A stretch of DNA of 64,000 nt from Pseudoduganella namucuonensis. GTDB lineage: Bacteria > Pseudomonadota > Gammaproteobacteria > Burkholderiales > Burkholderiaceae_D. Shown here one piece after another: positions 36,527 to 45,087 of this stretch; positions within the stretch are counted from its first letter, which is position 1, and every line of letters begins with the position of its first letter. The notes beneath the pieces were generated by a model, which was not told the DNA's origin, searched no databases, and was given only the letters and a program-made list of their open reading frames with translations. The translations under genes were made by a program, and so were the position numbers. The DNA is taken from assembly GCF_900116645.1 (NCBI RefSeq), contig NZ_FPBO01000002.1:248001-312000 (forward strand), in the 5' to 3' direction.

Positions 36527-37588
36527 ATGCACCTGCCAGCAAAGCCTTCCATGACCAGATTCAATAGCGCGACGGGCACGAGGAACAGCGAGTTGCCCTC
36601 GTCATGGTTTGAACCCAGCATCCACTCGGCGTACTACCAGATCTTTACCAAGCTCCTCGCCGCGCATCGCCTTCCCCTGCCGCGTCCCTTTACCGGCCAG
36701 CCGCGATTGCTGCCCCTCTTGGACTTTCTTCCCTCCATCGAGGTGTTTCATGCGCTGGACACGCCGGAGGCAGGCATCGATTTGGGTTTGGCGGTTCCTG
36801 GCGCCGCGCACGGAGCGATGGGGCTGGTCGCGCTGTCCAGCGACACCCTGTGGGACGCCATGGTGACGATGGTGCGCTACGGGCCCATTCGCAATCACCT
36901 GTTCAATTACCGATGTCTGCAGCAGGCCGACATGGCGGTCCTGGAGGTCCGGCCACGTTTAAACCTTGCCCGTTACGAGCGGTTCCTGATGTATTCGACC
37001 GTGCTGGCGATTTTCAATGTATTCAAGGCCATTTCGGAAGACACGGCGCTCAATGCGATGCGACTCACCTTCCCATGGGAGACGCCATCCCGGCTGGGGC
37101 GTTCCTCCATACCCGCCGGGGTTTTCGACTTCAACAAGGAGTCCCTCAGCCTTCAGATTCCAATGGAGGTGGCGCTACAGCCGTCTCAGACCGCGGACCC
37201 GGATTTATGCATGCGGCTCAAGATGGCGGGTGAAGAAGAGTTGTCCAAACTGAAGGGCAGCACGGGAGCCAAGGTTCGCCATTTGCTCCATCAACGGACA
37301 CCCGCATGGCCATCGCTGCAAGAAGTCGCTGACAAGCTGGCCATGTCGAAAAGAACCTTGATTCGAAAGCTGGAATCAGAGGAACTCAGTTACCAGCTCT
37401 TGCTCGATGAAGCCCGTGGTGAATTGGCTTGCTGGTTCCTGCGCAGGTCGGGTTTGCCGCTTCACGATATCGCCGAGAAAACCGGCTTCAGCGACCAAGC
37501 GAATTTCACGAGAAGTTTCCGACGCATGCAGGGCTGCACCCCCAGTGAATACAGATCCAATTTCCGCAGGATCCTGGATCTGGACTGA
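36527..37588 (+). CDS. AraC-family transcriptional regulator
   Basis: 353 residues. N-terminal arabinose-binding-like domain (about 25-215), then the double HTH: LQEVADKLAMSKRTLIRKLE and LHDIAEKTGFSDQANFTRSFRRMQGCTPSEYR. Full length for the family. Two start codons are possible (36527 and 36551) and neither has a clear ribosome-binding site. Divergent from the desaturase gene, with a repeated promoter segment between them that is also present before rubredoxin, so it is the likely activator of both arms of the oxygenase module. Confidence 0.9.
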   Translation: MHLPAKPSMTRFNSATGTRNSELPSSWFEPSIHSAYYQIFTKLLAAHRLPLPRPFTGQPRLLPLLDFLPSIEVFHALDTPEAGIDLGLAVPGAAHGAMGLVALSSDTLWDAMVTMVRYGPIRNHLFNYRCLQQADMAVLEVRPRLNLARYERFLMYSTVLAIFNVFKAISEDTALNAMRLTFPWETPSRLGRSSIPAGVFDFNKESLSLQIPMEVALQPSQTADPDLCMRLKMAGEEELSKLKGSTGAKVRHLLHQRTPAWPSLQEVADKLAMSKRTLIRKLESEELSYQLLLDEARGELACWFLRRSGLPLHDIAEKTGFSDQANFTRSFRRMQGCTPSEYRSNFRRILDLD

Positions 37589-37665
37589 TCAGATTTGAAT
37601 CCCTGGAGGCCGGACCTGGCCCTCTTTCATGCGAAGTTCGTGGGGGTCTCGCGGGGACTTGAGAA

Positions 37666-38022
37666 CTACCGGTTCTGAAACCTGGTCGCCAGCACGCTGA
37701 CGACGGTCGCGACACTGCCCGCGACCATCGCGGGAATCAGCGCGGCGGGAGCAAACGCCAAGACTAGCCCTCCCGCGGCGGCGCCACTACTCAGTACGGT
37801 GGCCAGCTGCGTGAGCGGAAGCGGCGCGGCGCGGGGGCGGTCCACGCACTCGACCTTGATTGGCTGGCCGGGAATGGCCGGCTGTCCCAATTGCACAGCA
37901 TGATGGCGGGGACGTGGAGGATGGTCTTGCAACATTGCCGGCTCGGCGTGGACACCCTGCACCGACATATCCTTGGGTTCGATACTGCCCCGCTGCGAAT
38001 AGTCACTCACTGGCGTGTTCAT
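37666..38022 (-). CDS. Small membrane protein of unknown function
   Basis: 118 residues. A Pro/His-rich polar N-terminal half (HPPRPRHHAVQLGQPAIPGQPIK) is followed by two hydrophobic helices at about 72-92 and 94-113. AAGGAGAGG precedes ATG 38022, and the start overlaps the stop of the 164-residue gene upstream by four bases, so it is the second gene of a two-gene operon. No family recognised. The general layout (short, two helices) is compatible with a holin-like or accessory membrane protein, but nothing specific supports that. Confidence 0.6.
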   Translation of the reverse strand: MNTPVSDYSQRGSIEPKDMSVQGVHAEPAMLQDHPPRPRHHAVQLGQPAIPGQPIKVECVDRPRAAPLPLTQLATVLSSGAAAGGLVLAFAPAALIPAMVAGSVATVVSVLATRFQNR

Positions 38023-38513
38023 GGCCTCTCCTTGCTATCCAATGCTGGCGGCGCGGCTGGGGATGGCGCGACCGCCGCCGCCGGGGTTGTTACTGGGGAG
38101 CTCCCCTTCTTGGGTATGGCCTGGACGCGGTAGCCATTCAATAGCACCACCGCAACCAAAGCGAAAGCATGCCATTTCAACTTGGATGTCGGTTGCCAAG
38201 CGGGATCGTGGCCCCGTTCCCCCATCGCGGAAATCAACAACATGGCACAAACAATAGCACAAAAAACGGCCCACCAACCCAGCCCGATTTCGGCCTTTCC
38301 CGCGTCGAAACATCGCACGGACGACTGTACCGCGATGGTCAACGCGCCATAGAGCCAGCCCATGGAATCGATCGCCTCGCGCCACGCAAACGACGACACC
38401 GAGGACGAAACCGCGTACTTGCACCAACCCACGCCAACAAACAGCAGGCCCGACCCGAACAATGGCAGCAGCCCTTCGAACACCAGCCAGTTCAGTTGAC
38501 TATTTTCGAACAT
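38019..38513 (-). CDS. Membrane protein of unknown function, about four helices
   Basis: 164 residues with hydrophobic segments at about 10-30, 48-66, 78-97 and 112-130 and an Ala/Pro-rich tail (TTPAAAVAPSPAAPPALD). GAGGAAGCG precedes ATG 38513. The frame is open further upstream but would run through the terminator and tRNA, so this start is preferred. Overlaps the next gene by ATGA. Not recognised. Confidence 0.6.
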   Translation of the reverse strand: MFENSQLNWLVFEGLLPLFGSGLLFVGVGWCKYAVSSSVSSFAWREAIDSMGWLYGALTIAVQSSVRCFDAGKAEIGLGWWAVFCAIVCAMLLISAMGERGHDPAWQPTSKLKWHAFALVAVVLLNGYRVQAIPKKGSSPVTTPAAAVAPSPAAPPALDSKERP

Positions 38514-38678
38514 CGCTTCCTCTACCGCGCCAGCGCGCCCTGTAATGGGCATGATCGCGCATCGCCACGCGCAGGGACCTGCACCGATCAAGTCGGCACG
38601 CGGCGGATTGCAACGTTGGGCCTGTTGTTGGCGTATCGGGGATCGGTGGCCGCATCGCAGGTCGACGCGCCGGAATGC

Positions 38679-38715
38679 AAAAAAGGGCTGCAAGCTCGCG
38701 CTTGCAACCCTTTTT
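38679..38715 (-). terminator. Intrinsic terminator after tRNA-Thr
   Basis: Stem AAAAAGGG-C-TGCAAGC / GCTTGCA-A-CCCTTTTT with a four-base loop and one C-A mismatch; A/T tracts on both sides make it usable in either direction. It lies 8 bases past the tRNA CCA end on the minus strand. Confidence 0.85.
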
Positions 38716-38723
38716 CTTCCTAC

Positions 38724-38799
38724 TGGTGCCGCTTGCCGGAATCGAACTGGCGACCTTTTCATTACGAATGAACTGCTCTACCAACTGAGCTAAAGCGGC
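38724..38799 (-). tRNA. tRNA-Thr (anticodon CGT)
   Basis: 76 bases. Acceptor arms GCCGCTT/AAGCGGC pair fully; D-arm TAGCTCAGTTGGTAGAGC, anticodon loop TTCGTAA with CGT at 38766-38764, T-loop GTTCGATTCC, and encoded CCA. Reads ACG codons. It stands at the border between the accessory block on its left and housekeeping genes on its right. Confidence 0.97.
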
Positions 38800-38935
38800 G
38801 AAACCTGCCTAACGCCTGCAGCGGTACAGACCGGCTGCGGTGAAAGAGGATCGCATTTTAACAAACAAATTATGCAAAGCGCTAGTGCCTCCGCGATATT
38901 TGTTCATCATTTGTTCATCAATTGCGAAAAATCAA

Positions 38936-39937
38936 TCACTCGTGGTGGTAGCTGGTCACCACGGCCACCTCGTCGCGCGAGCCCAGGAACACCGGCACGC
39001 GCTGGTGCAGCTTGTGCGGCTCGATGTCCATGATGCGCTGCTTGCCGTCGGTGGCCGCGCCGCCCGCCTGCTCGACGATGAAGGCCATCGGGTTGGCCTC
39101 GTACATCAGGCGCAGCTTGCCCGGCATCGAGGTGTCCCGCATGTCGGCCGGGTACATGAAGATGCCGCCGCGGTTCAGGATGCGGTGCACGTCGGCCACC
39201 ATGGAGGCGACCCAGCGCATGTTGAAGTTGGTGCCGCGCGGACCGCTGTCGCCGGCCAGCAGCTCGTCGATGTAGCGCTTGACCGGCGCGTGCCAGTGGC
39301 GCGCGTTGGACATGTTGATGGCGAATTCCTTGGTCTTGGCCGGGATCTGCATGTCGCGCTGGGTCAACACCCACGACCCCATCTCGCGGTCCAGCGTGAA
39401 GCAGTTCACGCCGCGGCCGGTGGTCAGCACCAGCATGGTCTGCGGGCCGTACACGGCGTAGCCGGCGGCGACCTGCTTGCTGCCGGCCTGCATGAAGTCG
39501 GCCTCGGTCGGCTGGCCCATGCCCTCCGGCGCCTTCAGCACGGAGAAGATGGTGCCGATGGAGACGTTGACGTCGATGTTGGAGGAGCCGTCCAGCGGAT
39601 CGAACAGCAGCATGTATTCGCCCTTCGGATAGCGGTTCGGGATCGGGTGGATCGATTCCATCTCCTCCGACGCCATGGCCGCCAGGTGGCCGCCCCATTC
39701 ATTGGCCTCGAGCAGGATCTCGTTGGAGATCACGTCCAGCTTCTTCTGCACCTCGCCCTGCACATTCTCGGATTCCAGCGCGCCGAGCACGTCGCCCAGG
39801 GCGCCCTTGCCGACGCTGTGGGCGATGGTTTTGCAGGAACGCGCGACCACTTCGATCAGCAGGCGCAGCTCGGCCGGGATCGTGTTGTGCAGGCGTTGTT
39901 CTTCGACCAGGTACTGGGTCAGGCTGATGCGTTTCAT
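38936..39937 (-). CDS. fbp: Fructose-1,6-bisphosphatase, class I
   Basis: 333 residues, normal length. Metal/substrate signature [21 protein letters not shown] is complete, and [30 protein letters not shown] covers the C-terminal substrate site. Dephosphorylates fructose-1,6-bisphosphate in gluconeogenesis, needed when growing on fatty acids or aromatics. Begins 33 bases after pepN on the same strand, so the two are probably one transcript. An 11-bp tandem repeat (TTTGTTCATCA twice, 38899-38920) lies just past its stop. Confidence 0.97.
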   Translation of the reverse strand: MKRISLTQYLVEEQRLHNTIPAELRLLIEVVARSCKTIAHSVGKGALGDVLGALESENVQGEVQKKLDVISNEILLEANEWGGHLAAMASEEMESIHPIPNRYPKGEYMLLFDPLDGSSNIDVNVSIGTIFSVLKAPEGMGQPTEADFMQAGSKQVAAGYAVYGPQTMLVLTTGRGVNCFTLDREMGSWVLTQRDMQIPAKTKEFAINMSNARHWHAPVKRYIDELLAGDSGPRGTNFNMRWVASMVADVHRILNRGGIFMYPADMRDTSMPGKLRLMYEANPMAFIVEQAGGAATDGKQRIMDIEPHKLHQRVPVFLGSRDEVAVVTSYHHE

Positions 39938-39970
39938 TGTTTCCCTTGGTTGGTTTTGAGTTCGTACTGA

Positions 39971-42616
39971 TTAATTGGCCAGCGCTTTGCCGATCACTTC
40001 GGCGACGTCGTTCGACAGCGGCCCCGCCGCCGCCACCCGTTCCAGCGCCGCGCCCATCCGCGACCGCAGCTCGGGCACGTAGCGGCGCCAGCGGTCCATG
40101 CTGCGCGCCAGGCGCGCCGCGACCTGCGGGTTGATGGCGTCCAGCGCGATCACGTGCTCGGCCCAGAAGGCGTAGCCGCTGCCGTCGGCCGCGTGGAACC
40201 GCGAGGGGTTGGCGTTGCAGAAGTTGAACAGCAGGCTGCGCGCGCGGTTCGGGTTCTTCAGCGTGAAGGCCGGGTGCAGCATCAGCGCGCGCACCGCCGC
40301 CAGGTCCGTGCCCGGCGCGGCGGCCTGCATGGCGAACCATTTGTCGACCACCAGCGCCTCGCCGGAGAAGTCGTCGTAGAAGCTTTGCAGGTGGCCGGAC
40401 GCGTCCGCGCCGCTGTGGATCAGCGCCACCAGCGCGGCGGCGCGGTCGGTCATGTTGCCGGCCTTTTCGAACTGGTTGCGCGCAAGCTTGATCTCGGCCG
40501 GTCCCGGCGCCACCATCAGGTAGGCCAGGCACAGGTTCTTCAGCCCGCGCTTGCCGGCCGACTGCGCGTCCGGGCTGTAGGGGCCGGGCGTCAGGTTGGC
40601 CTCGTACTGCTCCAGCAGTTCCGGCCCCAGCTCGGCGGCCATGGTGCGGCGCATGAACTGGCGCGCCGTGTGGATCGCCTGCGGGTCCACCACGTCCATG
40701 TGCTCGGCGATGATGGTCTCGGACGGCAGGATCAGCGCCTGCTCGCGGAAGGCCGCGTCCAGCGACGCGTCCACCAGCACCGCGCGCTGCGCGGCGATGA
40801 AGGTGTCGTCCAGCGCCAGCGTGGCGCCGTCGGCCACCGCCGCGGTCAGCTTGAGCAGGCGCGCCATGGCCAGGCGCTGGCCCGCCTCCCAGCGGTTCAC
40901 GGGGTCGCTGTCGTGGCGGAACAGGTGCAGCAGCTCCTCGTCCGTGTAGCCGTACTCCAGCACCACCGGCGCGGAGAAGTCGCGCAGGATGGACGGCACA
41001 GGCTTCTCGTGCACGTTGGTGAAGCGGAAGGTCTGCTCGGCCTCGGTGAAGTCCAGCACGGCGGTGGTGGCGCCCACCACCTTGCCGTTCACGGCCAGCG
41101 GCAGGTCGTTGCCGTCCGCGCCCAGCAGGCCGATGGCGACCGGGATGTGGAACGGCAGCTTGTCGCTCTGGCCGGGCGTGTCCGGGCAGCGCTGGCTGAG
41201 CGTGATCTCGTAGGTCTCGTCGGCCGCGTCGTAGCGCGTGACGGCGCTGACGACGGGCGTGCCGGCCTGGCTGTACCAGCGCTCGAACTGGGACAGGTCG
41301 ATGCCGTTGGCGTCGGCCATGGCGTTGCGGAAGTCGTCGCACTGCACGGCCTGGCCGTCGTGGCGCGCGAAATACAGGTCCATGCCCTTGCGGAAGCCCT
41401 CGCGGCCCAGCAGGGTCTGGTACATGCGCACCACCTCGGCGCCCTTTTCGTACACGGTCACCGTGTAGAAGTTGTTGATCTCGACGAAGGAGTCGGGCCG
41501 CACCGGGTGCGCCATCGGGCCGGCGTCCTCGGGGAACTGGGCCTGGCGCAGGGTGCGCACCTGGTCGATGCGGGTGACGGCGCGGCCGCTGGCCGTGCCT
41601 ATCATGTCGGCCGAGAATTCCTGGTCGCGGAACACGGTCAGGCCCTCCTTCAGCGACAGCTGGAACCAGTCGCGGCAGGTCACGCGGTTGCCGGTCCAGT
41701 TGTGGAAGTACTCGTGGCCGACCACCGCCTCGATGCCGGCGTAGTCGATGTCGGTGGCCACCCGCGGGTTGGCCAGCACGAACTTGGTGTTGAAGATGTT
41801 CAAGCCCTTGTTTTCCATCGCGCCCATGTTGAAGTCGCCCACCGCGACGATCATGAAGCGGTCCAGGTCCAGCTCCAGGCCGAAGCGCTCCTCGTCCCAG
41901 CGGATGCTGTTCTTCAGCGACTGCATGGCGTAGTCGGTCTTGTCCAGGTTGCCCTCCTCGACCCACACCTGCAGCAGCACCTCGCGGCCGGACTTGAGCG
42001 TGTAGGTCTCCTCCTGGCACACCAGGCGCGCGGCCACCAGCGCGAACAGGTAGGACGGCTTCTTGAACGGGTCCTCCCACTTGGCGTAGTGGCGGCCGTC
42101 GTCCAGCTCGCCCCGCTCGACCAGGTTGCCGTTGGACAGCAGCACCGGGAAGCGCCGCTTGTCCGCGCGCAGCATCACCGTGTACTTGGCCATCACGTCG
42201 GGCCGGTCCGGGAAGTAGGTGATGCGGCGGAAGCCCTCGGCCTCGCACTGGGTGTAGAAGCTGCCGTTGGACACGTACAGGCCGGACAGCGTGGTGTTGG
42301 TCTCCGGCGAGCACAGCGTTTCGATCTCCAAGGTGACCTCGGCCGGCGCCTTCGGGATGGTCAGGGTGCTGGCGCCCAGCAGGTACTGGCCCGGCCGCAA
42401 GGCCTTGCCGTTCATGCGCAGCGCCACCAGCTCGATTTCCTCGCCGTGCAGCACGATGTCGGCGCTGGCGCTGTCCGGATTGCGGCTCATCGTCACACGA
42501 TTGGCCACGATGGTGCGCGCGGGATCGAGGTCGAAGCCCAGTTCAACGGTGTGTACCAGATAGCTGGGAGGGGTATAGTCTTTACGGAAGATCGTCTGTG
42601 GGCTGTCGGTGCGCAT
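39971..42616 (-). CDS. pepN: Aminopeptidase N, M1 family
   Basis: 881 residues. GAMEN exopeptidase motif at 265-269, zinc site HEYFH 301-305 with Glu324 as third ligand. Length and MRTDSPQTIFRKDYTPPSYLVHTVELGF start match proteobacterial PepN. Cytosolic enzyme removing N-terminal residues from peptides. Upstream of fbp by 33 bases. A 203-base gap with the divergent lipoprotein gene (42617-42819) holds its promoter; no specific site was recognised there. Confidence 0.97.
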   Translation of the reverse strand: MRTDSPQTIFRKDYTPPSYLVHTVELGFDLDPARTIVANRVTMSRNPDSASADIVLHGEEIELVALRMNGKALRPGQYLLGASTLTIPKAPAEVTLEIETLCSPETNTTLSGLYVSNGSFYTQCEAEGFRRITYFPDRPDVMAKYTVMLRADKRRFPVLLSNGNLVERGELDDGRHYAKWEDPFKKPSYLFALVAARLVCQEETYTLKSGREVLLQVWVEEGNLDKTDYAMQSLKNSIRWDEERFGLELDLDRFMIVAVGDFNMGAMENKGLNIFNTKFVLANPRVATDIDYAGIEAVVGHEYFHNWTGNRVTCRDWFQLSLKEGLTVFRDQEFSADMIGTASGRAVTRIDQVRTLRQAQFPEDAGPMAHPVRPDSFVEINNFYTVTVYEKGAEVVRMYQTLLGREGFRKGMDLYFARHDGQAVQCDDFRNAMADANGIDLSQFERWYSQAGTPVVSAVTRYDAADETYEITLSQRCPDTPGQSDKLPFHIPVAIGLLGADGNDLPLAVNGKVVGATTAVLDFTEAEQTFRFTNVHEKPVPSILRDFSAPVVLEYGYTDEELLHLFRHDSDPVNRWEAGQRLAMARLLKLTAAVADGATLALDDTFIAAQRAVLVDASLDAAFREQALILPSETIIAEHMDVVDPQAIHTARQFMRRTMAAELGPELLEQYEANLTPGPYSPDAQSAGKRGLKNLCLAYLMVAPGPAEIKLARNQFEKAGNMTDRAAALVALIHSGADASGHLQSFYDDFSGEALVVDKWFAMQAAAPGTDLAAVRALMLHPAFTLKNPNRARSLLFNFCNANPSRFHAADGSGYAFWAEHVIALDAINPQVAARLARSMDRWRRYVPELRSRMGAALERVAAAGPLSNDVAEVIGKALAN

Positions 42617-42819
42617 TGGGATGTTCGATCGGACAAGGAAGGAAGGGCTATTTTACCAATACCAGCGCCGGGCGACGCGCCTATTAGCGATCCGCCATTC
42701 TTTTCCGCTTTCCCCGCCGCCGTAACAATCTGTAATAATTGAGCGCAACAAAGACTGCCGCCATACACTAACAGAGGCAGTATCCGTTTGATTTTTGTCG
42801 ACGTATTTTGGGGAACACC

Positions 42820-43473
42820 ATGAGAACACTAGCGATTCTGGTGGCGGCGGCCAGTTTGCTGCTGAGCGGCTGCGCCACGACCATCCGTAGCGATGTCACC
42901 ACCTTCCAGCAGTGGCCGGCGAGCCTGCCCGAGAAAACCTATGTCTTCGAAGCGCCGCCCGCGTCCGCCGACGACACGCTGGAACTGCGCACCTACCAGG
43001 CCATGGTGGCCGGCGAGTTGGCCAAGCTGGGCTTCACCCAGGCGGCCGACGGCGCCAGCCCCAAACTGCGCGTGGGCGTGCATTTCAGCACCATCGACCG
43101 TCCCACCAAGGTGCTGCGCGCGACCGACCCGTTCTGGATGGGCTCGCCGTACTGGGGACCGCGCTACTACGGCGGCGGCTTCTACCGGCGCGGCTACTAC
43201 CGCCCCTATTTCGGCTACCGCTACAGCCCGTTCTACGACCCGTTCTGGGATAGTCCGCTGGAAATGCAGGAAACCATCCTGCACAACTACGAGCGCCAGC
43301 TGCGCGTGGCGATCAGCACCATCGACGGCAAGAAGCTGTTCGACGTGACGGTGCAGAACACCAGCCGCAAACGCGCCACGCCGACGGTGATGCCGGCCCT
43401 GGTGCAAAGCGCCTTCACCGGTTTCCCGGGCGAGAACGGCAAGGTCAAGCAGGTGGAGCTCACCCTGCAGTAA
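42820..43473 (+). CDS. DUF4136 lipoprotein
   Basis: 217 residues. Signal peptide with lipobox LLLSGC (Cys at about 19), so a lipid-anchored envelope protein. DUF4136 domain follows (YQWPASLPEKTYVFEAP-like start to TGFPGENGKVKQVELTL end). A central insert is very rich in Tyr, Arg, Gly and Pro (GPRYYGGGFYRRGYYRPYFG). GGGGAA precedes ATG 42820. Function unknown; often near envelope genes. Confidence 0.85.
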   Translation: MRTLAILVAAASLLLSGCATTIRSDVTTFQQWPASLPEKTYVFEAPPASADDTLELRTYQAMVAGELAKLGFTQAADGASPKLRVGVHFSTIDRPTKVLRATDPFWMGSPYWGPRYYGGGFYRRGYYRPYFGYRYSPFYDPFWDSPLEMQETILHNYERQLRVAISTIDGKKLFDVTVQNTSRKRATPTVMPALVQSAFTGFPGENGKVKQVELTLQ

Positions 43474-43482
43474 GCACCCTCG

Positions 43483-43617
43483 TCAGCTGTAGTAGGCCTC
43501 GGTGGCGAATGTCAGCGCCACCACCAGCAGCACGGCCAGCACCAGCACGATCAACAGGCGTCCGAATTTGGGGGAGCCGTCGTCGTCGGCTGGTGGCTGG
43601 GTCGTGGGTTCAGTCAT
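43483..43617 (-). CDS. 44-residue single-helix membrane protein
   Basis: MTEPTTQPPADDDGSPKFG, then a hydrophobic helix LLIVLVLAVLLVVALTF and ATEAYYS. Start ATG 43617 overlaps the end of the quinone oxidoreductase gene by eight bases, which favours translation by coupling. Polar acidic N-terminus and single helix are typical of small accessory membrane proteins. No family recognised. It ends ten bases from the convergent lipoprotein gene. Confidence 0.6.
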   Translation of the reverse strand: MTEPTTQPPADDDGSPKFGRLLIVLVLAVLLVVALTFATEAYYS

Positions 43618-44593
43618 GGGCGGGTATCAGGATGGTGGAGCCGGTGGTTTTGCGCGCCTCCAGGTCGGCATGGGCCCGGGCGACGTCGGCCAGATTATAG
43701 CGCTGCTGGACGACGATCTTCACCTCCCCGCTCTTGACCACGCCGAACAGCGATTTCGCCATCGCCTCCAGGTTCTCCCGTTTGGCCGTGTGCGTCGCCA
43801 GCGTGGGCCGGGTGATGAACAGCGAGCCGCGCGACTGCAGCTCGCCCAGGTTGAACGGCGGCACCGGGCCGGACGCGTTGCCGAAGCTGACCATGGTGCC
43901 CAGCGGCGCCAGGCAGTCCAGCGAGCCGGCGAAGGTGTCCTTGCCGATGGAATCGAACACCACCGACACGCCCTCGCCGCCGGTCAGCTCCCGCACCTTT
44001 TCCGTGAAGTTGTCCGTGTTGTAGTTGATCACGTGCCTGGCGCCGTGCTCGATGGCCAGCGCGGCCTTCTCGGCCGAACCGACCGTGCCGATCAGGTTCA
44101 GCCCCATCACGCGCGCCCACTGGCAGGCGATCAGCCCCACGCCGCCGGCCGCCGCGTGGAACAGCACCGTGTCGCCCGCCTTCAGCGGCACCGTGCGGTG
44201 GAACAGGTATTGCACGGTCAAGCCCTGCAGCATCATGGCGGCGGCGGTCTCGAAGTCGATCTTGTCCGGCAGCGCCACCAGCAGCGCGGCCGGCAGGTTG
44301 CGCACGTCGGCGTAGGCGCCGTTGGGACGGCCCGCGTAGGCCACCCGGTCGCCCACCTTCACCTCGGTCACGCCCTCGCCCACCGCCTCCACCACTCCGG
44401 CGCCCTCCTGGCCCAGGCCGGCGGGCAGCGGCTGCGGATACAGACCGGTGCGGAAATAGACGTCGATGAAATTGAGGCCGATGGCGGCGTGGCGCACGGT
44501 GGCTTCGCCGGGACCGGGCGGGCCGACCTCGACATCCACGTACTCCATCACCTCCGGCCCGCCGGTGCGGGTCATGCGTATCGCCTTGCTCAT
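43610..44593 (-). CDS. qor: NADPH:quinone oxidoreductase, zinc-less MDR family
   Basis: 327 residues. Quinone reductase N-terminus (AIRMTRTGGPEVMEYVDVEVG), GLNFIDVYFRTGLY, nucleotide motif AAAGGVGLIACQWA and NYNTDNFTEKVRELTGGEGV all match QorA. Reduces quinones or enals with NADPH. AAGGAG precedes ATG 44593. The open frame continues into upstream genes by chance; this start is the family one. Confidence 0.93.
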   Translation of the reverse strand: MSKAIRMTRTGGPEVMEYVDVEVGPPGPGEATVRHAAIGLNFIDVYFRTGLYPQPLPAGLGQEGAGVVEAVGEGVTEVKVGDRVAYAGRPNGAYADVRNLPAALLVALPDKIDFETAAAMMLQGLTVQYLFHRTVPLKAGDTVLFHAAAGGVGLIACQWARVMGLNLIGTVGSAEKAALAIEHGARHVINYNTDNFTEKVRELTGGEGVSVVFDSIGKDTFAGSLDCLAPLGTMVSFGNASGPVPPFNLGELQSRGSLFITRPTLATHTAKRENLEAMAKSLFGVVKSGEVKIVVQQRYNLADVARAHADLEARKTTGSTILIPAHD

Positions 44594-44673
44594 GTCGGCT
44601 CCTTCAAAGGATTGCGGATGGCGCGATTGTGCCAGCGTTGGCCGGAAACGGTCGCGCCGTCGGAACGCGGCGG

Positions 44674-45057
44674 CTACTGCGCCGCGTTCGACTGCAGCTG
44701 CGACAGCACCAGGTGGGCGCTGGACAGATTGGTGGCGCAAGCCACGTTGTGCACGTCGCAGGCGCGCACCAGGGCGTTGATGTCCGGCTCGTGCGGCTGC
44801 GGCGTCATCGGGTCGCGCAGGAAGATCACGGCGTCGATCAGGCCCTCCACCAGCAGCGAGCCGATCTGCAGGTCGCCGCCGAAGGGGCCGGAGTGCTTGC
44901 GGTCCACCGTCAGGCCCACCTCGTTGGCCAGGCGGCCGCCGGTGGTGCCGGTGGCGACCAGCGTGCACTGCTTGAGGAAGGCCGCGTATTCGGTGGCCAG
45001 CGCGATCATGTCGTCTTTTTTCTTGTCGTGGGCGATCAGGGCGATGCGGGGATTCAT
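44674..45057 (-). CDS. mgsA: Methylglyoxal synthase
   Basis: 127 residues. Phosphate-binding ATGTTG, catalytic region [14 protein letters not shown] and [29 protein letters not shown] are the family blocks. Converts dihydroxyacetone phosphate to methylglyoxal and phosphate, relieving sugar-phosphate build-up. Lies 30 bases after the DMT exporter gene. Confidence 0.95.
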   Translation of the reverse strand: MNPRIALIAHDKKKDDMIALATEYAAFLKQCTLVATGTTGGRLANEVGLTVDRKHSGPFGGDLQIGSLLVEGLIDAVIFLRDPMTPQPHEPDINALVRACDVHNVACATNLSSAHLVLSQLQSNAAQ

Positions 45058-45087
45058 GGTGGAAGCGTCCGTAGTGGTGGTTGAGTG

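Noticed and set aside
38514..38762. Upstream extension of the 164-residue membrane protein through the tRNA
   Set aside because: It would read through the terminator and tRNA-Thr; ATG 38513 has a good ribosome-binding site.
38019..38799. Prophage remnant next to the tRNA
   Set aside because: Two small membrane proteins alone are not enough; no integrase, lysis, capsid or tail genes are visible.
38899..38920. Tandem TTTGTTCATCA repeat after fbp as an attachment site
   Set aside because: Only 11 bp, not related to the tRNA end, and no integrase is present; most likely a small local duplication.
40154..42742. 862-codon plus-strand frame opposite pepN
   Set aside because: Val/Gly/His/Gln-rich shadow of the pepN frame with no domain; pepN itself is complete.
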